Shown piece by piece: positions 1-6,218 of a stretch of 7,168 nt of DNA. Where the stretch lies: positions 1-7,168 of the forward strand of contig JASHUW010000009.1 of assembly GCA_030039815.1 (NCBI GenBank), in the 5' to 3' direction. A program made the position numbers and the translations under genes. This DNA is from Alphaproteobacteria bacterium. GTDB lineage: Bacteria; Pseudomonadota; Alphaproteobacteria; ATCC43930; CGMCC-115725. The first letter of the stretch is position 1. Each line of letters opens with the position of its first letter. The notes below the pieces were generated by a model. The model was not told the DNA's origin. It saw only the letters and a list, made by a program, of their open reading frames with translations, and made no database searches.

Positions 1-67
1 CGGCCAAAGCAAATCTGTCTCTGCCTGCTACGATAACCTTCCCGGCGACCCGATCAAGCCAAGGGTT

Positions 68-859
68 CTAGGGCCGCGTGGCGGCGCAGATCGCGACGGG
101 GTAGGCGTAATGGATCGCTTCACCGTCAAGGCGGATGGGGATGCCGAGGCTGTCGTCGCTCGCCGATCGGCGGAACAACGCAACGATCTTCTCTTCGTCG
201 CCGGGATTGGGGTAGGAGCGCGCCAGGAGGTTGCTCACCACATCGCGGGTCTCGCTGAAGCGGACGCTCGGCTCGCCGAGCCCGGCGGCGGCGAAATGGC
301 GCTTCATCTCGCTGAGCGGCAGGGCGCGGGTGTGCGACGGGTCGCGCAGCAATTCGAGCCGGTTGAAGGCGGCGGCCTTGGCCTCGTCCTCGCTGGGGCA
401 GCTGTCGGCGACGACGACGCGCCCGCCCGGCGCGCAGACCCGGACCATCTCCTTCAGCACGCCAAGCGGGTCGAGGAAATGGTGGAACGAGAAGCGCGTC
501 GCGACGATGGTGAAGGCGCCATCGGCATAAGGCAGCGTGGTCACGTCGCCCTGGTCCCAGGTGAGGTTGTTCAGCCCCTTCTCGGCCGACGCCTGGCGCG
601 CGGTGTCGAGCATCGCCGGGGTCACGTCGATCCCGGTCGCGTGGCGGACACGCGGCGCGAAGGCGCGAGCGACGAGCCCGCCGCCGCAGGCGACGTCGAG
701 CACCGTGTCGTCGGGGCCGGGCCGCGCGGCGTCGACGATCAGCTTGAGTTGATCCTCGTTGGCGATCGGCGCCGCGGCGTTGAACACCGCCGACTGGCGG
801 GTGAACTGGTCGCGGATCAGATCCCTATGAGTCAAATTCCGAGGGGCAGAAGCGGTCAT
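68..859 (-). CDS. Class I SAM-dependent methyltransferase
   Basis: A 263-residue protein with a Rossmann-type S-adenosylmethionine fold. Motif I is VLDVACGGGLVA (residues 53-64). The acidic end of the second strand is in GIDVTPAML (76-84), and GDVTTLPYADGAFTIV (104-119) carries the motif II region typical of UbiE/COQ5-like (Methyltransf_11/25) enzymes. FHHFLDP and the APGGRVVVADS strand (143-153) follow in the usual order. It should transfer a methyl group from SAM in the cytoplasm to a small molecule, but the substrate cannot be read from the sequence. The open frame extends 57 codons further upstream, but the ATG at 857-859 is preferred because it overlaps the stop of the upstream small gene as ATGA, a translational-coupling arrangement, and the extension reads as low-complexity Arg/Gly sequence. 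It is the second gene of a minus-strand pair. Methyltransferase call strong; specificity unknown. Confidence 0.92.
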   Translation of the reverse strand: MTASAPRNLTHRDLIRDQFTRQSAVFNAAAPIANEDQLKLIVDAARPGPDDTVLDVACGGGLVARAFAPRVRHATGIDVTPAMLDTARQASAEKGLNNLTWDQGDVTTLPYADGAFTIVATRFSFHHFLDPLGVLKEMVRVCAPGGRVVVADSCPSEDEAKAAAFNRLELLRDPSHTRALPLSEMKRHFAAAGLGEPSVRFSETRDVVSNLLARSYPNPGDEEKIVALFRRSASDDSLGIPIRLDGEAIHYAYPVAICAATRP

Positions 860-1071
860 GGCTCGCACTCCAGGCGCGCGCGGCCGAGCGGGGTCAAGAC
901 CACATCGCCGTCGCGGCTCAACGCCACCATATCCCCGGCCAACGCATCTTCCCAGGCGCAGTTCAAGGGGCAGGTGCTGCCCCACGCGGCGCGCACCTCG
1001 GCGACCCGGCGCGGCTTCGCCTCGATCCATTGAAGGAATTGCGCCATCAGGAATTTGGCTTCGCTGGCCAT
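856..1071 (-). CDS. Small conserved-looking protein coupled to methyltransferase
   Basis: A 71-residue protein with no function I can name. The start at 1069-1071 is supported by a GGAG ribosome binding site 8 nt upstream on the minus strand, and the stop overlaps the methyltransferase start by four bases (ATGA), so the two are very probably co-translated. The N-terminal half is helical and hydrophobic (FLMAQFLQWIEAKP), followed by a STCPLNCAWEDALAGDMV segment with two cysteines and a VVLTPLGRARLE ending that resembles the last helix/wing of a small winged-helix domain. I recall similar short proteins with a CP-x-WEDALA-like core in other alphaproteobacteria, but this is memory, not a search. 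It could be a partner or regulator of the methyltransferase. A longer in-frame ATG at 1117-1119 lies inside a REP-like repeat and is rejected. Confidence 0.75.
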   Translation of the reverse strand: MASEAKFLMAQFLQWIEAKPRRVAEVRAAWGSTCPLNCAWEDALAGDMVALSRDGDVVLTPLGRARLECEP

Positions 1072-1093
1072 GGCGTCATCTCCTGCAACAGCC

Positions 1094-1170
1094 GCTCCCC
1101 GGCGCAAGCCGGGGTCCATTCTTCACCGTCTCGGGCGTCAAAAAGTGGGTCCCGGCCTGCGCCGGGAAGC
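1094..1170. repeat. Inverted pair of REP-like hairpins
   Basis: Two 25-nt units in opposite orientation, 1094-1118 and 1146-1170, match each other as reverse complements at 21 of 25 positions. Each is itself a hairpin: CCCCGGC/GCCGGGG with a GCAA loop (1097-1114), and TCCCGGC/GCCGGGA with a CTGC loop (1150-1167). The 27-nt spacer has no visible structure. This head-to-head layout is that of bacterial interspersed palindromic (BIME-type) elements. By its position it would lie in the untranslated leader of the minus-strand operon if the promoter at 1172-1201 is used. Confidence 0.8.
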
Positions 1171-1171
1171 G

Positions 1172-1201
1172 ATATTGCGGCGCTCATGGACCGATGTCCA
1201 A
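1172..1201 (-). promoter_or_regulatory. Candidate promoter of the small gene/methyltransferase operon
   Basis: Read on the minus strand, TTGGAC (1201-1196) is followed after 18 nt by CAATAT (1177-1172), a fair sigma-70-type match in an AT-rich island of otherwise GC-rich DNA. It would start transcription near 1165 and leave a leader of about 95 nt containing the REP-like pair. The -35 hexamer overlaps the LysR-type dyad at 1197-1209, so the neighbouring regulator could control it. Confidence 0.45.
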
Positions 1202-1233
1202 TATATGGATCAGCGAATTGTGATATGTTCATA
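1197..1233. promoter_or_regulatory. Two LysR-type T-N11-A dyads
   Basis: TCCAATATATGGA (1197-1209) is a TCCA/TGGA dyad fitting the T-N11-A consensus of LysR-family operators. TGATATGTTCATA (1221-1233) is a second T-N11-A site with a TATG/CATA dyad. Their centres are 24 bp apart, immediately upstream of the regulator gene and over the candidate divergent promoter. This fits the usual autoregulation plus divergent-target layout. T-N11-A is a loose consensus in AT-rich DNA, so confidence is moderate. Confidence 0.4.
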
Positions 1234-1235
1234 AT

Positions 1236-2132
1236 ATGGAACTGCGCCATCTCCGCTATTTCGTCGCGGTCGCCGAGGAGGGTCACGTCACCCGCGCGGC
1301 CGAGCGGCTGGGGATTCAGCAGCCGCCGCTGTCGCAACAAATCCAGGCGCTGGAGCGCGAGCTCGACGCGCAGCTGTTCCGCAGGAAACCGCGCGGCGTC
1401 GAGCTGACCCCGGCAGGACGGGCGCTGTACGACGAGGCGCGGGCGATCCTCGCGCGCACCGACGAGGCGATCGCCGCAACCAGGCGCGCGGCGCAGGGCG
1501 AAGCCGGGCGGATCGGCATCGGCTTTACCAGCTCGGCCTCGTTCCACCCGTTCGTGCCGCGCGCGATCCGCGCGTTTCGCGAGGCCCACCCGCTGGTCGC
1601 GCTGGCGCTCGAGGAAAGCGGCACCACCGAGCTGGTCGCGGCGTTGCGCGCCCAGGCGATCGACGCGGCCTTCGTCCGCTCGCCGGTCGGCGAGAGCGAC
1701 GATCTCTTCGTGCGGCCGCTGTTCGACGAGAAGATGGTCGCGGCGCTGCCGAGCGGGCACGCGCTGTCCGGCGTGAGCGGCGTGTTGCCGCTCGCGGCGC
1801 TCGCCGGCGAGACTTTCATCCTTTACCGGCGGCCGGTCGGACCCGGTCTGCACGACGCGATCATCGCCGCCTGCGACCGCGCCGGGTTCAGCCCGAAAAT
1901 CGGCCAGGAAGCGCCGCGCATGCTGTCGACCTTGAGCCTGGTCGCCGCCGGGCTCGGGGTCACCGTGGTGCCGGCGTCGATGAGCCGGCTCGAAGCCGAA
2001 GGTGTCGTCTATCGCCCGATCGATCCACGGGCGGAGTTGACCGCGCCCCTCAACCTGGCCTACCGACGCGACGAGATCTCCGCCGCGGTGCGCCGTTTCG
2101 TGGCGCTCGTCCAGCGCAGCGCGGCATCGTGA
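1236..2132 (+). CDS. LysR-type transcriptional regulator
   Basis: A 298-residue regulator of normal length for the family. The N-terminal winged helix-turn-helix (about residues 1-60) starts with MELRHLRYFVAVAEEGHVTRAA and contains the classic LGIQQPPLSQQIQALE recognition-helix segment and the LTPAG end of the wing. A linker helix (about 60-90) leads into the periplasmic-binding-protein-like effector domain from GRIGIGF (91-97) to the C-terminus, with GLGVTVVPASM (239-249) as the typical late motif. The start is the first ATG of an open frame that begins canonically. No strong Shine-Dalgarno precedes it, so translation initiation may be weak. It is divergent from the small-gene/methyltransferase operon and upstream of the thiamine diphosphate enzyme gene on the same strand, so either or both are candidate targets. 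The effector is unknown. Confidence 0.95.
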   Translation: MELRHLRYFVAVAEEGHVTRAAERLGIQQPPLSQQIQALERELDAQLFRRKPRGVELTPAGRALYDEARAILARTDEAIAATRRAAQGEAGRIGIGFTSSASFHPFVPRAIRAFREAHPLVALALEESGTTELVAALRAQAIDAAFVRSPVGESDDLFVRPLFDEKMVAALPSGHALSGVSGVLPLAALAGETFILYRRPVGPGLHDAIIAACDRAGFSPKIGQEAPRMLSTLSLVAAGLGVTVVPASMSRLEAEGVVYRPIDPRAELTAPLNLAYRRDEISAAVRRFVALVQRSAAS

Positions 2133-2143
2133 CCCGTTTCGAT

Positions 2144-2273
2144 CCCTCTCCGCCCTTGGGGGCGGAGAGGTTAGGTGAGGTGGGGGGATTCCAGAGGCGC
2201 CCGAGGATTCCCACCTCACCCTCCCACCGCTTCGCGGCGGGCCCCTCCCTCTCCCCCCAATGGGCGGAGAGGG
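2144..2273. repeat. Nested palindromic intergenic element
   Basis: A roughly 130-bp symmetrical element in the LysR/ThDP-enzyme gap. Its ends are perfect 12-bp inverted repeats, CCCTCTCCGCCC (2144-2155) and GGGCGGAGAGGG (2262-2273). Inside are a perfect second inverted pair, GGTGAGGTGGG (2174-2184) with CCCACCTCACC (2210-2220), a left hairpin of 11 bp (2145-2155/2160-2170, loop TTGG) and a right hairpin of 12-bp arms with one C-C mismatch (2247-2258/2262-2273, loop AAT). It resembles the widespread proteobacterial repeats made of CTCTCC...GGAGAGG and GGTGAGG blocks. It carries no transposase and may act as a terminator or mRNA-stability element for the regulator transcript. Confidence 0.8.
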
Positions 2274-2326
2274 TCTATCTTCCCGCGCCGCCTGCCGGCG
2301 GCTCGCAATGACGACGGGAGGATCAA

Positions 2327-4135
2327 ATGGCGCGCGGCAACCAGATGCTGAATGGCGGGCAGGTCATCGTCGATTACCTGATCCGCGAGAAGGTGCCCTA
2401 CGCGTTCGGCCTCTGCGGGCACGGCAATATCGGCCTGATCGACGCGCTCTACGAACGCAGCGACGAGATCAAGACGATCTCGTCGCGGCACGAGACGGTG
2501 TCGGGCTTCATGGCCGACGTCTATTACCGCGTCTCCGGCCAGCCGACCGCGACCTTCACCAGCTGCGGGCCGGGCTCGGTGAATTTGCCGATCGCGCTCG
2601 CCAACGCCTATCTCGATTCGGTGCCGTTTCTCGCGGTGACCGGCAACATCCCGACGACGCAGTTCGGCCGCGGCGCGTTCCAGGAGCTCTACCGGCAATT
2701 CCAGGCCGATTACCCCTCGACCGTGCGGGCGATGTGCAAGCGCGTGTTCCAGCCGACCCGCGGCGAGCAGATGCCGCTGATGGTGCGCCAGGCGTGGAAG
2801 ACCATGGTCACCGGGCGGCCGGGGCCGGTGGTGCTCGACGTGCCGTTCGACATCTTCAAGGAAGACGCGGCGACCGAGGTGCCCGACCCGCGCGAATGGA
2901 GCGCCAACATTTCCGCGCGCTGCGGTGCCGACCCGGAAGGCGTCGCCGCGGCCGCCGACATGCTGATCAACGCCCAGCGGCCGGCGATCATCGTCGGCCA
3001 GGGGGTGCGCTATGGCGGCGCGGCGGCGGAGCTGCTGCGCCTCGCGGAGCGGCTCAACATCCCGGTCGGCGCGTCGGCGAGCGGGCTTGGCGCGATCGAC
3101 ACGCACCATAAGCTGTCGCTCGGTCTCGTGTCGCGCGGCGGGCTCTACCAGGCCAACGCGGCGATGCGCGAGTCGGACGTGTTGCTGGCGCTGGGCGTGC
3201 GGTTCGATGACCGCACCTCGTCGTCGTGGATCCAGGGCTATTCGTTCACGATCCCGCCGACCAAGCTGATCCACGTCGATATCGACCCGGATGAGATCGG
3301 CCGCAACTACCCGGTCGCGCTGGGGCTGATGGCGGATGTGCGCACCTTCCTGCGCCAGCTCTTGGCCGAGATCGAGGCGCGAAGGGCGCCGCAGATCACG
3401 CCGGCGCGGCAGGCCTGGCTCGCCAGGATCGACGGTTGGCGCCGCGAATGGGACGCCGCGACGGCGCCCGGCTATGTCGACGATGCGACCCCGATCAACC
3501 CGCAGCGCGCGGCGCACGAGATCGACAAGGCGCTGCCCGAGGAGGCGATCTTGGTCAGCGATATCGGCGTCCACCACAACTGGCTGTTGCAGTTCTATAC
3601 GCCGACGCGGCCGGATTCGTTCATCGGCTGTATGGGGTTCGGGCCGATGGGGTTCGGCGTCGCCGGTGTGCTCGGCGCCAAGCTCGCGGCGCCCGACCGC
3701 CCCTGCGTGTCGGTGTGCGGCGACGGCGCGTTCTTCATGCACGCCAATGTGCTGGGCACCGCCGTCGAATACGGCATTCCCGCGGTGTGGGTGGTGTGGA
3801 ACAATTATTCCTACGCCTCGATCCGCGGGTTGCAGCGCGGCTATCTCGACGGCCGCGTGCTGGCGACCGATTTCCATCACCCGGAGACCGGCGAGCCCTA
3901 CAACCCCGACTTCGCTGCGCTCGCCCGCTCGTGCGGGGTCGAGGGCTGCCGCATCGACCGTGCCGGCGACCTCGGCGACGCGATTCAAACGGCGATCGCC
4001 AGCGGCAAGCCGTATCTGATCGACGCCAATATCGGCGCCGACCTCAACCCCGGCGGCGCCGGGGTGTGGGAATTGCCGAAGCATGGCGTCAGCCGGCCGT
4101 TTATCGGCGGCCGGTACGAGCCGGGCGGAGCCTGA
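2327..4135 (+). CDS. Acetolactate-synthase-like thiamine diphosphate enzyme
   Basis: A 602-residue three-domain thiamine diphosphate (ThDP) enzyme of the acetohydroxyacid synthase/decarboxylase superfamily. The N-terminal PYR domain (about 8-175) carries the conserved glutamate that activates ThDP in SRHETVSGFMAD (Glu56), and GPGSVN and GAFQE motifs. The central domain (about 200-350) has the family motifs GVRFDDR (290-296) and HVDIDPDEIGRN (316-327). The C-terminal PP domain (about 390-575) has GFGPMGFGVAG (437-447) and the Mg/ThDP motif GDG (465-467) ending in NN (492-493). A GGGAGG ribosome binding site lies 5 nt before the ATG. The N-terminal GLCGHGN replaces the usual GxPGG of acetolactate synthase and recalls the GHGN of IolD-type diketone hydrolases, so the substrate may not be pyruvate. 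No small regulatory-subunit gene follows, which argues against the biosynthetic IlvBN enzyme. Substrate unknown. Confidence 0.93.
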   Translation: MARGNQMLNGGQVIVDYLIREKVPYAFGLCGHGNIGLIDALYERSDEIKTISSRHETVSGFMADVYYRVSGQPTATFTSCGPGSVNLPIALANAYLDSVPFLAVTGNIPTTQFGRGAFQELYRQFQADYPSTVRAMCKRVFQPTRGEQMPLMVRQAWKTMVTGRPGPVVLDVPFDIFKEDAATEVPDPREWSANISARCGADPEGVAAAADMLINAQRPAIIVGQGVRYGGAAAELLRLAERLNIPVGASASGLGAIDTHHKLSLGLVSRGGLYQANAAMRESDVLLALGVRFDDRTSSSWIQGYSFTIPPTKLIHVDIDPDEIGRNYPVALGLMADVRTFLRQLLAEIEARRAPQITPARQAWLARIDGWRREWDAATAPGYVDDATPINPQRAAHEIDKALPEEAILVSDIGVHHNWLLQFYTPTRPDSFIGCMGFGPMGFGVAGVLGAKLAAPDRPCVSVCGDGAFFMHANVLGTAVEYGIPAVWVVWNNYSYASIRGLQRGYLDGRVLATDFHHPETGEPYNPDFAALARSCGVEGCRIDRAGDLGDAIQTAIASGKPYLIDANIGADLNPGGAGVWELPKHGVSRPFIGGRYEPGGA

Positions 4136-4290
4136 CGGACTCGTCGGCCGCGTCGCGATGTCGCCGATTCGCTTGGCGCCGACGGCGGCGCGCCATGGCA
4201 ATGAACATTTTCGCAAGCAACCAAAGCGCGATGGACGAATCCTGGCGAAATTGCGCTACCCTGCGCGGATGCGAGTTCGGCGCCGGCATC

Positions 4291-4333
4291 GGAGGTAGCA
4301 ATGCGCGTAACCGCGGTACCATCAACGCGCTAG
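4291..4333 (+). other. Ten-codon ORF behind a strong ribosome binding site
   Basis: In the 284-bp gap between the ThDP enzyme and the glycosyltransferase, GGAGG (4291-4295) stands 5 nt before an ATG (4301) that opens a ten-codon frame (MRVTAVPSTR) ending at TAG 4331-4333. This is the best ribosome binding site in the gap, better than that of the glycosyltransferase itself. It could be a leader peptide or the remnant of a gene. Apart from an inverted CGTCGGC/GCCGACG pair (4142-4148/4178-4184) without a T-run, I see nothing else in this gap. Confidence 0.25.
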
Positions 4334-4419
4334 ATTTGGCGATGGCCGCTATCGGTTGCGCGGCGGCGGGGCGCTAAGATCCTCCCGCGTTCGACGGCTC
4401 AAGCAATGGCGATGCGATC

Positions 4420-5691
4420 ATGTCGAGCGAAAACGGCTGGCTGACTGCGCTTGATCGGCTGTTCGCCCCGCAAATTGCCGGGCCGACCGACAGGCGGATA
4501 TTGATGGTAACCGAGGCGCTGGCGCGCGGCGGCGCCGAACGGCAAATGCTTGCCCTGACCCGGGGATTGCGCGATCGAGGCCTCGCCGTGGGCGTGGTGG
4601 AGCTCCTGGGCACGGTGCCGGGGCAAGCCAATTTCAATGACGAATTCGCCGCGCACGGCATCGTGCCCCGATGCGTAACCCAGTTCCCATGCTCGGAGCC
4701 GGCTGAACACGCCGGATCGGCGATCGGGAAATTGCGCGAATTTGCGCGAATTTTACCGCGCCGCTGGGAGGAGATTGCCGCCCGCCTGGCGACCGTCATG
4801 CAGCAGTTTGAGCCGACAGCCATCTATTGCTGGTCGGACGCCGCGAACCTCATTGGCGGTTTCGTCGGGGTTCAGGAGCGCGTTCCCCTGATCATCCTCG
4901 GGCAACGCACGTTCCCGCCGCCTTTCTGGGTCGACGCCGATGCCGCCGACCTCTACCGGCGAGCCTACAGGACGGTTCTGCGCGAACCCAACATGATCAT
5001 GGTCAACATCAGCACGACCAGCGCGGACGCCTATTCGAGCTGGCTTGGTACGCACCAGCCGATCAAGGTGATCCGCAACGGATTTGATCCGATCAGCGTG
5101 ACCGTGCCCGCCAGCCGGGACGCAACCGAATTCCGGCGCGGCTTGGGTATTGGCGACGATTCCCCCGTCGTCGGGACGGTCATGCGGTTCGCGCCGGAAA
5201 AGGACCCGGTGCTGTGGCTGCAGACCGCCGCGATCATCGCCGCGGCCCGGCCGGACGTGCACTTCATCCTCAATGGGTATGGCCACGGCGATATCGCGAC
5301 GCAGCTTCGCGCGTTGGGCGACCGGCTTGGCCTGACCGACCGCTTGCACATGCCCGCCGATATCGTCGAGGTCGGATTGGTTTACGACGCCACGACGGTC
5401 TTTCTGATGACATCGCGAACCGAAGCCACACCGAATGCCCTGATCGAGGCCCAGGCCTGCGGGATTCCCGTCATCGCTCCGGCGGTCGGCGGCATCGCCG
5501 AGGCGATGCTCGATCAAATCACCGGCGCGATCGTGCGGGTTCGCTCGGCCGACGCGCTGGCCGCCGCCGTGTTGGCCGTCTTGAACGATCCGTCCTGGGC
5601 GTCGCGGGCCAAGGCCTGGGGGCCAAGGTTTATCGCCGATCGCTTCGGGCTGACGCGGATGATCGACGAGACGGCCGCGATCTGGGAGTGA
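4420..5691 (+). CDS. GT4-family glycosyltransferase
   Basis: A 423-residue GT-B-fold retaining glycosyltransferase of the GT4 (Glycos_transf_1) type. The acceptor-side N-terminal domain opens with RRILMVTEALARGGAERQML (residues 25-44), where the GGAE loop is the family hallmark. The nucleotide-sugar-binding domain starts near residue 215 with IKVIRNGFDP and continues with VGTVMRFAPEKDP (251-263). The E-X7-E motif is in SRTEATPNALIEAQACGIPV (Glu335, Glu343), followed by APAVGGIAE. No signal peptide or membrane span is seen, so it should act at the cytoplasmic membrane face on a lipid-linked or soluble acceptor in polysaccharide or glycolipid synthesis. The ribosome binding site before 4420 is poor. 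An internal ATG at residue 29 would cut into the first strand, so 4420 is kept. No polysaccharide genes adjoin it here, so its pathway is open. Confidence 0.92.
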   Translation: MSSENGWLTALDRLFAPQIAGPTDRRILMVTEALARGGAERQMLALTRGLRDRGLAVGVVELLGTVPGQANFNDEFAAHGIVPRCVTQFPCSEPAEHAGSAIGKLREFARILPRRWEEIAARLATVMQQFEPTAIYCWSDAANLIGGFVGVQERVPLIILGQRTFPPPFWVDADAADLYRRAYRTVLREPNMIMVNISTTSADAYSSWLGTHQPIKVIRNGFDPISVTVPASRDATEFRRGLGIGDDSPVVGTVMRFAPEKDPVLWLQTAAIIAAARPDVHFILNGYGHGDIATQLRALGDRLGLTDRLHMPADIVEVGLVYDATTVFLMTSRTEATPNALIEAQACGIPVIAPAVGGIAEAMLDQITGAIVRVRSADALAAAVLAVLNDPSWASRAKAWGPRFIADRFGLTRMIDETAAIWE

Positions 5692-5727
5692 GCGCGGCCG
5701 CCAGCCTTCGCCGCGGGTTCGCGGCTT

Positions 5728-5752
5728 TCCCGGCGGGCGCGGGGATTTTTTT
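5728..5752 (+). terminator. Intrinsic terminator of the glycosyltransferase
   Basis: TCCCG (5728-5732) pairs with CGGGG (5740-5744) around a 7-nt loop and is followed by A and seven T (5746-5752). A second short hairpin CCGCG/CGCGG (5711-5715/5720-5724) stands just upstream. The last two T of the run are also the first bases of the rnpB -35 hexamer, so terminator and promoter are fused end to end. Confidence 0.6.
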
Positions 5753-5779
5753 GACAGCCGGCGGCGCGCGGCCCATATC
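5751..5779 (+). promoter_or_regulatory. rnpB promoter
   Basis: A perfect -35 hexamer TTGACA (5751-5756) is followed after 17 nt by CATATC (5774-5779) as a weak -10. This predicts transcription start at about 5786-5789, which coincides with the first base of the P1 helix of the RNase P RNA. The region between -10 and start contains GCCCA-N5-TCCCA (5771-5785), discussed as a possible MraZ-like site. Confidence 0.65.
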
Positions 5780-6200
5780 ATCCCATCACCAGACGGTCGG
5801 ATGGCCGCTCCTTCGGCAACGAAGGGGAGGAAAGTCCGGGCTCCACGGAAAGCACGGTGCCGGTTAACGGCCGGCGGGGGCGACCCCAGGGAGAGTGCCA
5901 CAGAAAACACACCGCCGAGCTCATGGACTTCCATGGGCGGCAAGGGTGAAATGGTGCGGTAAGAGCGCACCGCGTCGCCAGTGATGGAGACGGCAGGGAA
6001 AACCCCACCGGGAGCAAGACCAAGTAGGAGCGGCAGGCACGGGAAACCGTGCCGGGCGAGCTTTCGCGCCGCCGCTCGGGTCGGTCGCGCGAGGCGTTCG
6101 GCAACGGACGTCCCAGATGAATGGCCATCCCCGTCGCCAGGGAAACTTGGCAGGCGGGACAGAACCCGGCTTACAGACCGTCTGGTCTTATCCCATCACC
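5780..6200. repeat. 11-bp direct repeat bracketing rnpB
   Basis: ATCCCATCACC occurs at 5780-5790 and again at 6190-6200, immediately outside (5', sharing two bases of P1) and just past (3', 5 nt after P1) the RNase P RNA gene. The match is exact over 11 bp. The 3' copy extends leftward to TCTTATCCCAT (6186-6196), which is repeated exactly at 7145-7155 near the end of the window. Confidence 0.75.
5789..6185 (+). ncRNA. rnpB: RNase P RNA (class A)
   Basis: The catalytic RNA of ribonuclease P, which with the RnpA protein removes the 5' leader from pre-tRNAs. The universally conserved blocks are all present in order: GAGGAAAGTCCGGGCTCC (5827-5844), CAGGGAGAGTGCCACAGAAA (5887-5906), GGTGAAATGGTGCGGTAAG (5945-5963) with GAGCGCACC, AGATGAAT (6115-6122), and ACAGAACCCGGCTTACAG (6159-6176). 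The 5' and 3' ends are set by a perfect 10-bp P1 helix, CCAGACGGTC (5789-5798) with GACCGTCTGG (6176-6185), giving about 397 nt, normal for bacterial class A RNAs. The mature 3' end may run a few bases further. The gene is preceded by its own TTGACA promoter. Overlapping short ORFs on both strands are rejected. Confidence 0.97.
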
Positions 6201-6218
6201 CGGACGATACGCTCGCGG

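Noticed and set aside
110..1033. Plus-strand open frame of 307 codons opposite the methyltransferase
   Set aside because: It has no domain and the opposite strand encodes clear SAM-binding motifs with a coupled small gene.
1094..1170. Possible CRISPR repeat units
   Set aside because: Only two units, in inverted not direct orientation, each a hairpin with one 27-nt gap; this is a REP/BIME arrangement.
1047..2219. Minus-strand open frame of 390 codons opposite the LysR gene
   Set aside because: It covers the regulator gene, the divergent control region and the REP pair, with no recognisable domain; a GC-skew shadow.
2129..2311. 60-codon plus-strand frame after the LysR gene
   Set aside because: It starts at a GTG overlapping the LysR stop and is translated entirely from the palindromic repeat element; such peptides are typical repeat artefacts.
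2216..4216. Long minus-strand open frame of 666 codons opposite the ThDP enzyme
   Set aside because: It is antisense to a protein with intact ThDP-family motifs along its whole length, is dominated by Arg/Ala/Gly/His low complexity, and runs into the intergenic palindrome. It is a product of high GC third positions.
4195..4377. 60-codon frame starting MAMNIF between the ThDP enzyme and glycosyltransferase
   Set aside because: No ribosome binding site, no recognisable motif, and it is the tail of an out-of-frame reading through the ThDP gene.
5780..6200. Attachment-site duplication from an integrated element
   Set aside because: The bracketed 400 bp is just the intact rnpB gene with no integrase or foreign DNA, so an att interpretation has no support; it is kept only as an unexplained repeat.
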